Shown here: positions 7,713-16,416 of the stretch, piece by piece
Layout of the letters: every line of letters starts with the position of its first letter
How positions within the stretch are numbered: position 1 is the first letter of the stretch
NCBI GenBank assembly: GCA_003258725.1
Contig: QHMG01000010.1
Span: 1 to 64,000, forward strand
Length of the DNA: 64,000 bases
From: Candidatus Melainabacteria bacterium
GTDB taxonomy: Bacteria > Cyanobacteriota > Vampirovibrionia > Gastranaerophilales > Gastranaerophilaceae
Direction of reading: 5' to 3'
Program-made: the position numbers and the translations under genes
The notes under the pieces: generated by a model
Databases searched by the model: none
Told to the model about the DNA's origin: nothing
Seen by the model: only the letters and a program-made list of their open reading frames with translations

Positions 7713-10037
7713 TTACTTATGTAAATCAAGTCCGTCGATATTTACGGTTTTATTTTTAAATGCTACGATTTCAAAATCTTCTAAGCTCATTGGTTTAGCA
7801 TACAAGAAGCCTTGCGCAATATCACAACCAGAATCAGTTAGGAATTGAGCTTGTTCTACTGTTTCAATACCTTCAGATACAGTCTTTAATTCCAAGTTTT
7901 TAGCCATTGAAAGTATGTGTTGAACAACGATTTTACCACGTTCGTCAGTTGTAGAATCGTTAATAAATCCTCTATCCAATTTCAAGATATCGCAAGGGAT
8001 TTGACGCAACATATTCAATGAAGAATATCCAGAACCGAAGTCGTCCATTGCAATACTAAAACCTTGTTTTTTCAATTCGTTTACGATTTCTAAGAATTTT
8101 TCAAAGTCCTCAAATCCGGCAGATTCAGTTAATTCAAGTTCTAACAATTCTGGTGGAATTTGATATTTTTTAATTAAATCTTTCAAGTCGTCAATAAAAA
8201 ATTCATTGCTCAAGTGAAGTCTTGAAACATTTACTGAAATTGGTACTGGTTTGTATCCTCTATCAATCCACGAGCGGATTGCTTTGCAAGCCTGCTCCCA
8301 CATATAGCGGTCAATGTTTAGAACAAAACCGTTCTTTTCAAACAACGGAATAAAGTCGTTTGGTGCAATAAAGCCTTTTGTTGGGTGTATCCAGCGAACA
8401 AGTGCTTCTGAGCCAACGACTGTAAGCGACTTCATATCATATTTAGGTTGCAAATACATAACAAACTGACCTTTTGCAAGTGCATTATGCATTTCGTCTT
8501 CAATATTCTTTTCACTTAAAAGTTGTTTTCTTAAATTATCGTCATAGTATGAAATATATTTGTTAATATCATCAACAATTGTGCGTTTAGCAAGGCTTAC
8601 TCGGTCGCACATAATGTTAATAGGTACAGTAACATCATTCATTAAGTAAACGCCAAATAGTGGAACTAATTTAGCTGCAACCTTGTTGTTTTGAGAAGAT
8701 TTTAAATCTGGCATTATGTTATTATTGAAATTTTCAATATCTTGGTGAATTTTATCAATAATTGAGTTAATGTCGCTTTCTTCCTCGTACTTAATTATGA
8801 ACAAATAATTTGCAGCGAAGGAACGTGCCAAAAGAGTATCAGCTGGCAAGTTCTTTTTTATAATTTCGTATAAATCTTTTAAAATAGTATTCGCTATATC
8901 AAAGCCATAAATTTCGTTTATAACCTTAAATTTAGTAATATCCATTAATACAAGCGCATACTTGTCATTTGCTGAGATATTTTCAATAATTTTTTGTGCT
9001 TCTATATAGAATTTAGCCTTGTTAGGACCAGCTGTAATATCATCAACAAAAGCAAGTTTCATCATTTCTTCGTAATTCTTCTTTTGAAGCATATCAATTC
9101 GTTTCAAAATTAAGAATAGCAAGCAGTTTATTGCTAACATAATACCTATTGTGAAGAAAATAATTTCAACAACGCTAAGTGCTAAAACCTTTCCAGGAAC
9201 AAATAAAAGCAATTGCCAATTATTGTATGAAACAGGCGTAAATGCAAACAACCAAAATTGACCGTCTAAATATGTCCAATAAACACCGCTATTGTTGTCT
9301 TTTATTTGTTGTTTTACAAAATCGCTTTTTACATTTACGAATTTAATATTTTGGTCGAAAAAGTTTGCAGTATCTTCAACTGCGGGATTATCCGAACGAA
9401 GTACGTAATCGCCGTTGTTCTTGATAATATGGCTAAATGCAGTTTGATTAAAAGTGTTTATATCCAAAATGTTTTTGAATACGTCGGCTCTAATTACAGC
9501 TGATAAAACGCCAACTTCCTTTGAATTGTAATAAATAGGAACAGCATAAACGTTTCTAAAGGTTTCTACGCCGTTTGTAGGAACTTCTTGAACCCTATCA
9601 AAACAAGTAGCGCCAGCTTTTGCAACCTTAAAACAAGGCATTTTTGCCATATTTGTTACTGGTTTTATGCCTTCATCTCTTACCGCTGTATAGGCAGTAC
9701 CGTCAAGTTTAATAAAAGAAAAAGCCTTAAATGACGCTTGTCTCCCGCCTGTTGTTAAGTATGCAGTCAAGTCTTTTGGCTTAAAGTTTATTACATTATA
9801 GCCGATTGAACTTGCAATCATTTCCAATACTTGCAAATCGCCCACAATACGGTTGTGTACGTTGTAAGATAATTGTTGAGCAACCTCTGAGGTAATCTTT
9901 TCAGAAGATTTAATTTGCGTTGTCATTAGGTGAAATAAAGTGAAAACGCCTACCAAAGCTAGAACAAATATGGTCGCTATAAATATAGTTATAGCGGTAT
10001 CTTTCTTTTTATTAACTTGATATGAATTATTCACCAT
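7713..10037 (-). CDS. Membrane-bound cyclic-di-GMP phosphodiesterase (sensor-degenerate GGDEF-EAL)
   Basis: A 774-residue protein with a transmembrane helix near residues 15-37, an extracytoplasmic dCACHE-like sensor domain (about 40-285), a second helix (about 288-312), a GGDEF-type fold (about 330-500) and an EAL domain (about 510-760). The GGDEF signature is replaced by an RSFAANY-type sequence, so cyclase activity is unlikely. The EAL domain looks active: SEALVRW, ELTES, MDDFGSGYSS and VSEGIETVEQ are intact. It probably lowers c-di-GMP in response to a periplasmic ligand, with possible effects on motility or surface polysaccharide. It is monocistronic; the DNA-binding or effector partner is not in the window. 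Confidence 0.9.
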   Translation of the reverse strand: MVNNSYQVNKKKDTAITIFIATIFVLALVGVFTLFHLMTTQIKSSEKITSEVAQQLSYNVHNRIVGDLQVLEMIASSIGYNVINFKPKDLTAYLTTGGRQASFKAFSFIKLDGTAYTAVRDEGIKPVTNMAKMPCFKVAKAGATCFDRVQEVPTNGVETFRNVYAVPIYYNSKEVGVLSAVIRADVFKNILDINTFNQTAFSHIIKNNGDYVLRSDNPAVEDTANFFDQNIKFVNVKSDFVKQQIKDNNSGVYWTYLDGQFWLFAFTPVSYNNWQLLLFVPGKVLALSVVEIIFFTIGIMLAINCLLFLILKRIDMLQKKNYEEMMKLAFVDDITAGPNKAKFYIEAQKIIENISANDKYALVLMDITKFKVINEIYGFDIANTILKDLYEIIKKNLPADTLLARSFAANYLFIIKYEEESDINSIIDKIHQDIENFNNNIMPDLKSSQNNKVAAKLVPLFGVYLMNDVTVPINIMCDRVSLAKRTIVDDINKYISYYDDNLRKQLLSEKNIEDEMHNALAKGQFVMYLQPKYDMKSLTVVGSEALVRWIHPTKGFIAPNDFIPLFEKNGFVLNIDRYMWEQACKAIRSWIDRGYKPVPISVNVSRLHLSNEFFIDDLKDLIKKYQIPPELLELELTESAGFEDFEKFLEIVNELKKQGFSIAMDDFGSGYSSLNMLRQIPCDILKLDRGFINDSTTDERGKIVVQHILSMAKNLELKTVSEGIETVEQAQFLTDSGCDIAQGFLYAKPMSLEDFEIVAFKNKTVNIDGLDLHK

Positions 10038-10148
10038 AAACCAAAACCTAAGTTTCCAACTAAATTATATTATAATATAAAAAATATTGCTCATTCAAAA
10101 TTCAAATTTTGAAAAAATAGTAACATTCTTTACATATTGAAATTAGGT

Positions 10149-12521
10149 TTATAGAAACATTACTCCTAGTCTATATACTAAAAATGCTACAAACCAAGCT
10201 ACTGAACATTGGAAAAGCACTACTAATAAAGCGTAACGCTTTCCTAATTCACGTCTTACCGTTGCAATTGCTGCAACACAAGGTGTATACAATAATGAAA
10301 ATACCAAGAAAACGAAAGCTGTAAGTTTTGTGAATACAAGTGGTAATGCCTCAACATCGCCACCTAACAAGATTGTTAATGTACTTACAACGCTTTCTTT
10401 CGCCATAAATCCCGTAATGAAAGCGGTTGAAATTCTCCAATCTGCGATGCCCAAAGGCTTAAAGATTGGTGTTATAAAGTTGCCTAATACTGCTAACATA
10501 CTGTCTGAGGAGTTTACAACTAAATTCAATCTGCTGTCAAAGGTTTGCAAGAACCAAATTATGATTGTTGCCCAAAAGATTATTGTAAACGCCTTTGTAA
10601 TAAAGTCTTTTGCTTTTGTATAAATTAACCTGTAAATATTTGTCGCACTTGGCATTCTATAATTTGGTAATTCCATTACAAACGGAACACCTTCACCATC
10701 AAAGAAAAAAGTTTTCATTATCAATGCGGTAATTATCCCGACGATTATGCCGATTAAATATAATCCTAAAATTACTAAAATTTGGTCTTTTGCAAAAAAT
10801 GCAGCAGTGAATAATGCGTAAATAGGAAGTTTTGCCGAACAACTCATAAACGGAGTTAACAAGATTGTCATTTTTCTATCACGTTCAGAAGGCAAAGTTC
10901 TTGATGCCATAATCGCTGGAACGCTACAACCAAAGCCGATTAGCATTGGAACAAAACTTCTGCCAGAAAGCCCCATTTTTCTTAATGCTTTATCCATTAC
11001 AAACGCTACACGTGCCATATAGCCTGTATCTTCTAATATTGATAGGAAAAAGAATAAAATTGCGATGATTGGCAAAAAGCTCAAAACACTTCCTACACCT
11101 GCAAAAATACCATTTATAATTAATGAATGAACAACCTCATTCAAGCCATAAGCTGTTAATGCCATATCAGTTTTTATTGTAACGAAATTAATTACGTAAT
11201 TCATTACATCAGATAAAAACGAACCAAATGGACCAAATGTCAAATAAAAAATTAATGCCATAATTAGTAAAAATGCAGGAACAGCAGTGTATTTGCCGGT
11301 TAAAATTTTATCAGCAGCAACTGTCATTTTGTGACTAGGTGCGTCAGAAGTTTTTTGAACAAATTCGTCACAAAGTCTTTCAATAAAGGAAAAACGCAAG
11401 TCTGCAATTGCCGCTTCTCTATCTAAACCTCGTTCTTGCTCCATTTCTTCGACAATGTGTAAAATGGTATCTTTTTCATTTTGATCAAGATGAAGGGCTT
11501 TTTCAACAAGTGTGTCACCTTCTGCAAGTTTTGTTGCTGCAAATTTTAGTGGAATGTGCAAAGCCTCTGCGTGGTCTTGAATTAAGTGACAAATTGAGTG
11601 AATACATCTGTGGATTGAATCTTCGTTTTTGACATTGTGGTCGCAAAAATCAAGACGTCCTGGGTGCTCCTCGTAGCGTGCAACATTAATAGCATGCTCT
11701 ACAAGCTCTTGCAACCCTTGATCTTTTGATGCTGAAATTGGAACAACTGGCACACCTAAACGAGCTTCTAAACCATTGATATCAATGCTTCCACCAGCAG
11801 TTTCAACCTCGTCCATCATATTTAAAGCGATTACCATAGGAATATCAAGTTCAATAAGTTGCATTGTTAAAAGCAAATTACGCTCAATGTTTGTTGCATC
11901 AACAATGTTAATAATGCCGTCAGGCTTTTCGTTTAAAATGAAATTTCTGGTTACAATTTCTTCATTGCTATAAGGTGAAAGTGAATAAATACCAGGAAGG
12001 TCGGTGATAGTAACCTCGCTATGGCGCTTGATAACGCCGTCGGTTCTGTCAACAGTTACACCTGGAAAATTTCCAACATGTTGATTTGAACCTGTTAATT
12101 TATTGAAAAGAGTTGTTTTACCACAGTTTTGGTTACCAGCAAGTGCTAGTCGAAGTTCTTTTTTCTGAACTTTTCCCCCGAGTTTTCGAGTTTCATATTT
12201 TTGTATTTCACCGATTTCAGAGTGATCGGTTTCTTTAAAAACTTTTTGTTTGCGAATTTTATCGTGTGCATCGTGAATGTCTTTGATAGAAATTTTAGAA
12301 GCATCGCTTTTTCTAAGAGTTAACTCATATCCTCTAAGACGTAATTCTAAAGGGTCGCCTAAGGGTGCAGTTTTGATTAATGTAACTTCAGTTTGAGGGG
12401 TTAAACCCATGTCTAAAATGTGTTTTCTAAGAGCTTTGTCTTCGCAATCGACTGATGAGATAATTGCGTCGTGCCCAATTGGTAAATGGTCTAGTGTTTT
12501 TATTTTGCTTAAATCTTTCAT
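10149..12521 (-). CDS. feoB: Ferrous iron transporter, FeoA-FeoB fusion
   Basis: Takes up Fe(II) across the inner membrane. The 790 residues start with an FeoA-type SH3-like domain (about 1-80: LDHLPIGHDA, LRKHILDMGL, LRLRGYELTLR), then a linker and a cytosolic G domain with G1 GNQNCGKT (129-136), a switch block VGNFPGVTVDRTDG, G3 DLPGIYSLSPYS and G4 NMMDE. The C-terminal half is polytopic with the two Gate motifs (VPMLIGFGCSVPAIMASRT and LYTPCVAAIATVRRELG). FeoA is usually a separate small gene; here it is fused. An operator-like palindrome sits between the promoter boxes upstream, suggesting iron-dependent repression. The ATG is preceded by AGAGA. Confidence 0.96.
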   Translation of the reverse strand: MKDLSKIKTLDHLPIGHDAIISSVDCEDKALRKHILDMGLTPQTEVTLIKTAPLGDPLELRLRGYELTLRKSDASKISIKDIHDAHDKIRKQKVFKETDHSEIGEIQKYETRKLGGKVQKKELRLALAGNQNCGKTTLFNKLTGSNQHVGNFPGVTVDRTDGVIKRHSEVTITDLPGIYSLSPYSNEEIVTRNFILNEKPDGIINIVDATNIERNLLLTMQLIELDIPMVIALNMMDEVETAGGSIDINGLEARLGVPVVPISASKDQGLQELVEHAINVARYEEHPGRLDFCDHNVKNEDSIHRCIHSICHLIQDHAEALHIPLKFAATKLAEGDTLVEKALHLDQNEKDTILHIVEEMEQERGLDREAAIADLRFSFIERLCDEFVQKTSDAPSHKMTVAADKILTGKYTAVPAFLLIMALIFYLTFGPFGSFLSDVMNYVINFVTIKTDMALTAYGLNEVVHSLIINGIFAGVGSVLSFLPIIAILFFFLSILEDTGYMARVAFVMDKALRKMGLSGRSFVPMLIGFGCSVPAIMASRTLPSERDRKMTILLTPFMSCSAKLPIYALFTAAFFAKDQILVILGLYLIGIIVGIITALIMKTFFFDGEGVPFVMELPNYRMPSATNIYRLIYTKAKDFITKAFTIIFWATIIIWFLQTFDSRLNLVVNSSDSMLAVLGNFITPIFKPLGIADWRISTAFITGFMAKESVVSTLTILLGGDVEALPLVFTKLTAFVFLVFSLLYTPCVAAIATVRRELGKRYALLVVLFQCSVAWFVAFLVYRLGVMFL

Positions 12522-12566
12522 TTTAATTTGTCTCTATAATTATAGTGGTTATTCTAATCCGACTAT

Positions 12567-12595
12567 ATTGTAAGGTTAGGCTAACAAATTTTCAA
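12567..12595 (-). promoter_or_regulatory. feoAB promoter with DtxR/IdeR-type operator in the spacer
   Basis: On the minus strand TTGAAA (12590-12595) and TACAAT (12567-12572) are separated by exactly 17 bases. The + strand at 12571-12589 reads TAAGGTTAGGCTAACAAAT, which agrees at 16 of 19 positions with the DtxR/IdeR operator consensus TWAGGTTAGSCTAACCTWA, including the full GGTTAGSCTAAC core. Binding here would block RNA polymerase and repress feoAB when iron is replete. The regulator gene is not in the window. Confidence 0.75.
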
Positions 12596-12651
12596 GCAAA
12601 TTTTTCAAAAAGTGAAAAAATATTTACAATTTGAAATTTTTAATAGAGATG

Positions 12652-12680
12652 TTGACAATTATATTTTTTTTTGATAAGTT
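12652..12680 (+). promoter_or_regulatory. Candidate promoter of tRNA-Leu
   Basis: A perfect TTGACA box (12652-12657) is followed by GATAAG or TAAGTT about 15-17 bases on. The -10 box is imperfect. The tRNA starts about 50 bases downstream, after a leader hairpin at 12686-12720. Confidence 0.5.
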
Positions 12681-12731
12681 AGTTGTACACCAAATGTCGC
12701 ATATATGAAGATGCGGTGTAGAAAACGATAT

Positions 12732-12818
12732 GCTCCAGTGGCGGAATCGGTAGACGCGTCGGACTTAAAATCCGATTGGGCGAATAACTCAGTGCCAGTT
12801 CAAGTCTGGCCTGGAGCA
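12732..12818 (+). tRNA. tRNA-Leu (UAA)
   Basis: A 87-nt cloverleaf with a long variable arm. Acceptor GCTCCAG pairs with CTGGAGC; the anticodon loop CTTAAAA gives UAA. The discriminator is A and CCA is not encoded. A terminator hairpin follows. Confidence 0.96.
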
Positions 12819-12823
12819 ATTCT

Positions 12824-12850
12824 AAGACAAGGCAAAAGCCTTGTCTTTTT
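12824..12850 (+). terminator. Terminator of tRNA-Leu
   Basis: Perfect 10-bp stem AAGACAAGGC/GCCTTGTCTT with an AAAA loop and a following T run, six bases after the tRNA. Confidence 0.88.
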
Positions 12851-12884
12851 AATTGTAAATCTTACTTAAGATAACAAATAAGTT

Positions 12885-13919
12885 TTAATTCTCAATTGCA
12901 ATTTTAATTACATTATCTAATTTATTTTCAAAAATTTTATATGCTTTTTCGATATCGACAAGTTTGAATTTATGAGTTATCAATGGAGTCGTATCAATTT
13001 TTCCCTGTTTTATTAAAGATAAAATTTCCTCGCAATCGCAACCATCAACCCCACCTGTTTTAAATATAAGATTTTTTCCATACATATCAGGCAAAGGCAA
13101 AATCATTGGTTTATCATAAAGTGCAACGATAGTAACTATTGCGTTTGGTCTTGCGCAATCCCACGCCATTTTAAAGGTTTCTTCTGTACCTGCAACTTCA
13201 ATCACTACGTCTGCACCGCCGTGTTCACTTTCGTTTAAAACAACATCTTTGCAGTTTTTAGGTTCGACTACAATAACTTGTGGGTAATGTTTTTTTACAA
13301 AATTTCTTCGAGTTTCGTCTTTTTCACAAACAATAATTTTTTGCGGATTTTTAAGCATTACGCAAAGCAAAGTGCAAAGTCCTGTTGGACCTGCGCCAAT
13401 AATTAAAACAGTATCTTCTTTTTTGATTTCAGAAATACGAGTTGCCCAAAAACCTGTTGCTAAAACATCTCCGACAAAAAGTGCTTGTTCATCTGTTACG
13501 TTTTGAGGAATTATGTTTAGTCCATTATCTGCGTAAGGAACTCTCACATATTCCGCTTGTCCACCATCAATGCGGCAGCCTAAAGCCCAACCACCGTTTT
13601 TATCGGTGCAATTATTTACGTATCCATTTTTGCAAAAAAAACATTCTCCGCAGAAAGTTTCGACATTTACAGTTACTCTATCGCCAATTTTAACATTTTT
13701 TACGTCTGAACCGATATCTTCGACTACACCAACCATTTCATGCCCGACTGTAATTCCTTTTTCAGCTTTTGGAACGGAACCATGTTTTATATGCAAATCG
13801 CTTGTGCAAATGCTACTCATCGTAACTTTTACGATTGCATCTTTAGAGTCAATAATTTGTGGTTTTTCTTTTTCAATCAGTTCAAATTTTTCGTGTTCTT
13901 TGTATTTATAAGCAAGCAA
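12885..13919 (-). CDS. Zinc-dependent medium-chain alcohol dehydrogenase
   Basis: A 344-residue MDR-family NAD(P)-dependent dehydrogenase. The catalytic zinc ligands are in ICTSDLHIKH (Cys) and GHEMVGVVEDIG (His-Glu); structural zinc cysteines follow in CGECFFCKNGYVNNC. The Rossmann motif is GAGPTGLC, and the C-terminal third completes the catalytic fold. It is likely to act on a secondary alcohol or polyol, but the substrate cannot be fixed from the sequence. The start is TTG at 13919, placed 5-6 bases after AAGGAGAAC; there is no ATG at this position. The gene stands alone between tRNA-Leu and tRNA-Gly. Confidence 0.88.
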   Translation of the reverse strand: MLAYKYKEHEKFELIEKEKPQIIDSKDAIVKVTMSSICTSDLHIKHGSVPKAEKGITVGHEMVGVVEDIGSDVKNVKIGDRVTVNVETFCGECFFCKNGYVNNCTDKNGGWALGCRIDGGQAEYVRVPYADNGLNIIPQNVTDEQALFVGDVLATGFWATRISEIKKEDTVLIIGAGPTGLCTLLCVMLKNPQKIIVCEKDETRRNFVKKHYPQVIVVEPKNCKDVVLNESEHGGADVVIEVAGTEETFKMAWDCARPNAIVTIVALYDKPMILPLPDMYGKNLIFKTGGVDGCDCEEILSLIKQGKIDTTPLITHKFKLVDIEKAYKIFENKLDNVIKIAIEN

Positions 13920-13972
13920 TTTTGTTCTCCTTAATTTAATACGGCAATTTTAGCATAAATAATTAAATAAAA

Positions 13973-14003
13973 AAAATAAGACCTTTACATAGGTCTTATT
14001 TTT
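13973..14003 (-). terminator. Terminator of tRNA-Gly
   Basis: AATAAGACCT/AGGTCTTATT stem around TTACAT, followed on the minus strand by a long T run, directly after the tRNA 3' end. Confidence 0.85.
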
Positions 14004-14005
14004 AA

Positions 14006-14080
14006 TGGAGCGGGAGACGAGGCTCGAACTCGCGACATCTTCCTTGGCAAGGAAGCATTCTACCACTGAATTACCCCCGC
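14006..14080 (-). tRNA. tRNA-Gly (GCC)
   Basis: A 75-nt tRNA including an encoded CCA (14006-14008). Acceptor GCGGGGG pairs with the 3' strand CTCCCGC, allowing one wobble or mismatch; anticodon loop TTGCCAA gives GCC. Confidence 0.95.
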
Positions 14081-14251
14081 ATTTCGTTCGGTTGTATATC
14101 CATTATACACAAGCAAAAAAAATATGCAAGTACCTTTTTTAATTTTTTTTAAAATTCCTAAACTTTTTTTAATATACTTAATTTTATTCTTTAATTTTAT
14201 CTGTTTGCATGATAACCTCTTATTATAAATTTAAGGAAGATTTTACTAAAA

Positions 14252-15670
14252 ATGGCTGGAAGAACAACTACTAAAAAACAAACAACAACTGACATTAACG
14301 CTGCACTTATGCCACAAGACATTGCTGCTGAAGAAGCGGTTTTAGGCGCAATTCTTGTTAATCCTTCGGTTATGCCAAAAGTCGTTGAATCAATTAATGC
14401 TGAAAGTTTTTACAAACCTGCTCACCGTTATGTTTTTGAAGCAATGCTTCAATTATTTAACCAAAACCAAATGATTGATATTGTGTCTGTGTCAGATGTT
14501 TTAAGCTATTCTTCACGTTTAGAACTTGTTGGCGGTCGTGCTTTTATCAACGATTTAGCTTTTAAAACCGTAACAACCGCAAACGTAGGTTATTATGCAA
14601 AAATTATTCAAGACAAATCTATCAAAAGAGCTTTAATTACGGCTGGTTCTGAAATTGTTGCATCTGGTTATGATCAAGATAATGTAGATGATTCTCTTGA
14701 AAATGCAGAAAAATTGATTTTTGATATTTCTTCTCAAAAATCTACAAAAGATTTTATTCCTGTTAAAGAGGATGTATTTAACGTATATAGCAAAATTGAA
14801 TATCGTTATCAACACCGTGACGAGTGTACTGGTGTAAGAACTCATTTCTATAAGTTAGATGATATGACAAATGGGCTTCAAAAATCTGATTTAATTATTC
14901 TTGCAGCTCGTCCGTCAATGGGTAAAACTGCTTTTGCCTTGAACATTGTTGCTAATGTTGCAATTAAATCAAAAGTTCCTGTTGCAATGTTTTCACTTGA
15001 AATGTCACGTGAACAATTGGTTCAACGTATGATGTGTGCAGAGGCGGAAGTTGATTCTCAACGATTGCGTAGTGGTAATATGCAAAGTAAAGACTGGAAT
15101 AAGCTAGCAACGGTAATGGAAAAATTCTCTGATGTTCCAATTTACATTGATGATACAGCCGGTTGTACATTAACAGATATTCGTGCAAAATGTCGACGTT
15201 TGGCAATGGAAGTCAAAGATTTAGGACTGGTTGTAATTGACTACTTACAGCTAATTAACAGTTCTTCAAGTAACAACGATAGAAACCAAGAAATTTCAGC
15301 AATTTCAAGAGGGCTAAAAATCTTAGCAAGGGAATTGAATGTTCCAATTATCGCACTTTCACAATTGTCTCGTAAGGTTGAAGAACGTGGTGACAAACGT
15401 CCAATGCTTTCTGACTTGCGTGATTCTGGTGCAATCGAACAAGATGCTGATATTGTAATGTTTATTCACCGTGAGGATTATTACAACAAAGATAAAAAAG
15501 ATGAAGACGGTGAAGTTCAAGAAATTAACCAAAAAGCTGATTCAAAAGGTAAAGCCGATATTATTATCGCAAAACAAAGAAACGGCCCTGTTGGCGATTT
15601 ACAGTTGTTATTCCAATCAAATATTACTAAATTTAAGAATATGATTGATAACGAAACTTTTGATTTTTAA
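14252..15670 (+). CDS. dnaB: Replicative DNA helicase DnaB
   Basis: Hexameric 5'-3' helicase of the replication fork. The 472 residues have an N-terminal DnaB domain starting at MPQDIAAEEAVLGAIL (about residues 20-120), a linker, and a RecA-type ATPase core (about 190-465). Walker A is ARPSMGKTAFAL, Walker B is VVIDYLQLI, and LSRKVEERGDKRPMLSDLRDSG contains the arginine-finger region. Length is normal and no intein interrupts the P-loop, a common intein site in cyanobacterial DnaB. The ATG follows AAGGAAG. It is transcribed alone on +. Confidence 0.97.
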   Translation: MAGRTTTKKQTTTDINAALMPQDIAAEEAVLGAILVNPSVMPKVVESINAESFYKPAHRYVFEAMLQLFNQNQMIDIVSVSDVLSYSSRLELVGGRAFINDLAFKTVTTANVGYYAKIIQDKSIKRALITAGSEIVASGYDQDNVDDSLENAEKLIFDISSQKSTKDFIPVKEDVFNVYSKIEYRYQHRDECTGVRTHFYKLDDMTNGLQKSDLIILAARPSMGKTAFALNIVANVAIKSKVPVAMFSLEMSREQLVQRMMCAEAEVDSQRLRSGNMQSKDWNKLATVMEKFSDVPIYIDDTAGCTLTDIRAKCRRLAMEVKDLGLVVIDYLQLINSSSSNNDRNQEISAISRGLKILARELNVPIIALSQLSRKVEERGDKRPMLSDLRDSGAIEQDADIVMFIHREDYYNKDKKDEDGEVQEINQKADSKGKADIIIAKQRNGPVGDLQLLFQSNITKFKNMIDNETFDF

Positions 15671-15763
15671 TTTTAAACGGCAAATTTTTGGATAAAAATT
15701 TGCCGTAATTAATATTCTTCATATCTCCTTTACAATGAAAATTCAACATGTGATAATGTTGCT

Positions 15764-16387
15764 ATGGATACGTACGTATATTCAATTGAAGATGATGCCG
15801 AACATTCAAAAACACTTTATGTAAATTTAACCAATAAGTGTTCAAATGCTTGTCTTTTCTGTATTAGAAATACAGTTGACGAAATAAAAGGCAAGAATAT
15901 GTGGTTGGAAAAAGAAGATGTTGAGGCAAAAGATGTAATTGCGCAATTTGCAAATTTTGATACTCCAGAAGAAGTTGTGTTTTGCGGATATGGCGAACCT
16001 TTTATGAGATTAGATTTACTTAAAGGGGTTGCTTCTTACCTAAAAGAGAAAGACATTAAAGTTCGTGTGAATACTAACGGACACGGTAATGTTATAAATA
16101 AAAGATGTATTTTACCTGAAATTCAAAACTTAGTCGATGTTGTTTCTGTTAGTTTGAATGCTTCAAATGATGAACAATATAAATTAATTTCAAAGCCAAA
16201 GTTTGAAAATGCTTTTGAAGAAATGAAAAAATTTACAAAAGAATGTGTAGAATATGGTATTAAAACAATAATGACTGTTGTAGACGGTTACCCAGATTAC
16301 ACATTAGACCTTGTAGCTTGTGAAGAAGTTGCAAAATCTCTAGGCGCAGAATTCAGAGTTAGACAATGGATTAAAAATGGATATTAA
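15764..16387 (+). CDS. Radical SAM protein, TatD-associated type
   Basis: A short 207-residue radical SAM enzyme. The [4Fe-4S] cluster motif CSNACLFC lies at about residues 26-33, and FCGYGEPFMR (GGE-like motif), RVNTNGHG and VSVSLNASN follow the standard radical SAM barrel order. The size and the sequence style match the small family often found next to tatD nuclease genes; here the next gene is acetyl-CoA synthetase instead. No C-terminal auxiliary cluster is seen. The reaction is unknown. The ribosome binding site is weak. It ends 29 bases before the next gene, so co-transcription is likely. Confidence 0.82.
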   Translation: MDTYVYSIEDDAEHSKTLYVNLTNKCSNACLFCIRNTVDEIKGKNMWLEKEDVEAKDVIAQFANFDTPEEVVFCGYGEPFMRLDLLKGVASYLKEKDIKVRVNTNGHGNVINKRCILPEIQNLVDVVSVSLNASNDEQYKLISKPKFENAFEEMKKFTKECVEYGIKTIMTVVDGYPDYTLDLVACEEVAKSLGAEFRVRQWIKNGY

Positions 16388-16416
16388 TATAGCAGATTAA
16401 AGGAAAGGAAAGACAA

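Noticed and set aside
12885..13919. + strand frames opposite the alcohol dehydrogenase
   Set aside because: They are shadows; the minus frame has zinc ligands and a TTG start with a good ribosome site.
14252..15670. Intein in dnaB
   Set aside because: The protein has normal length and a continuous P-loop.
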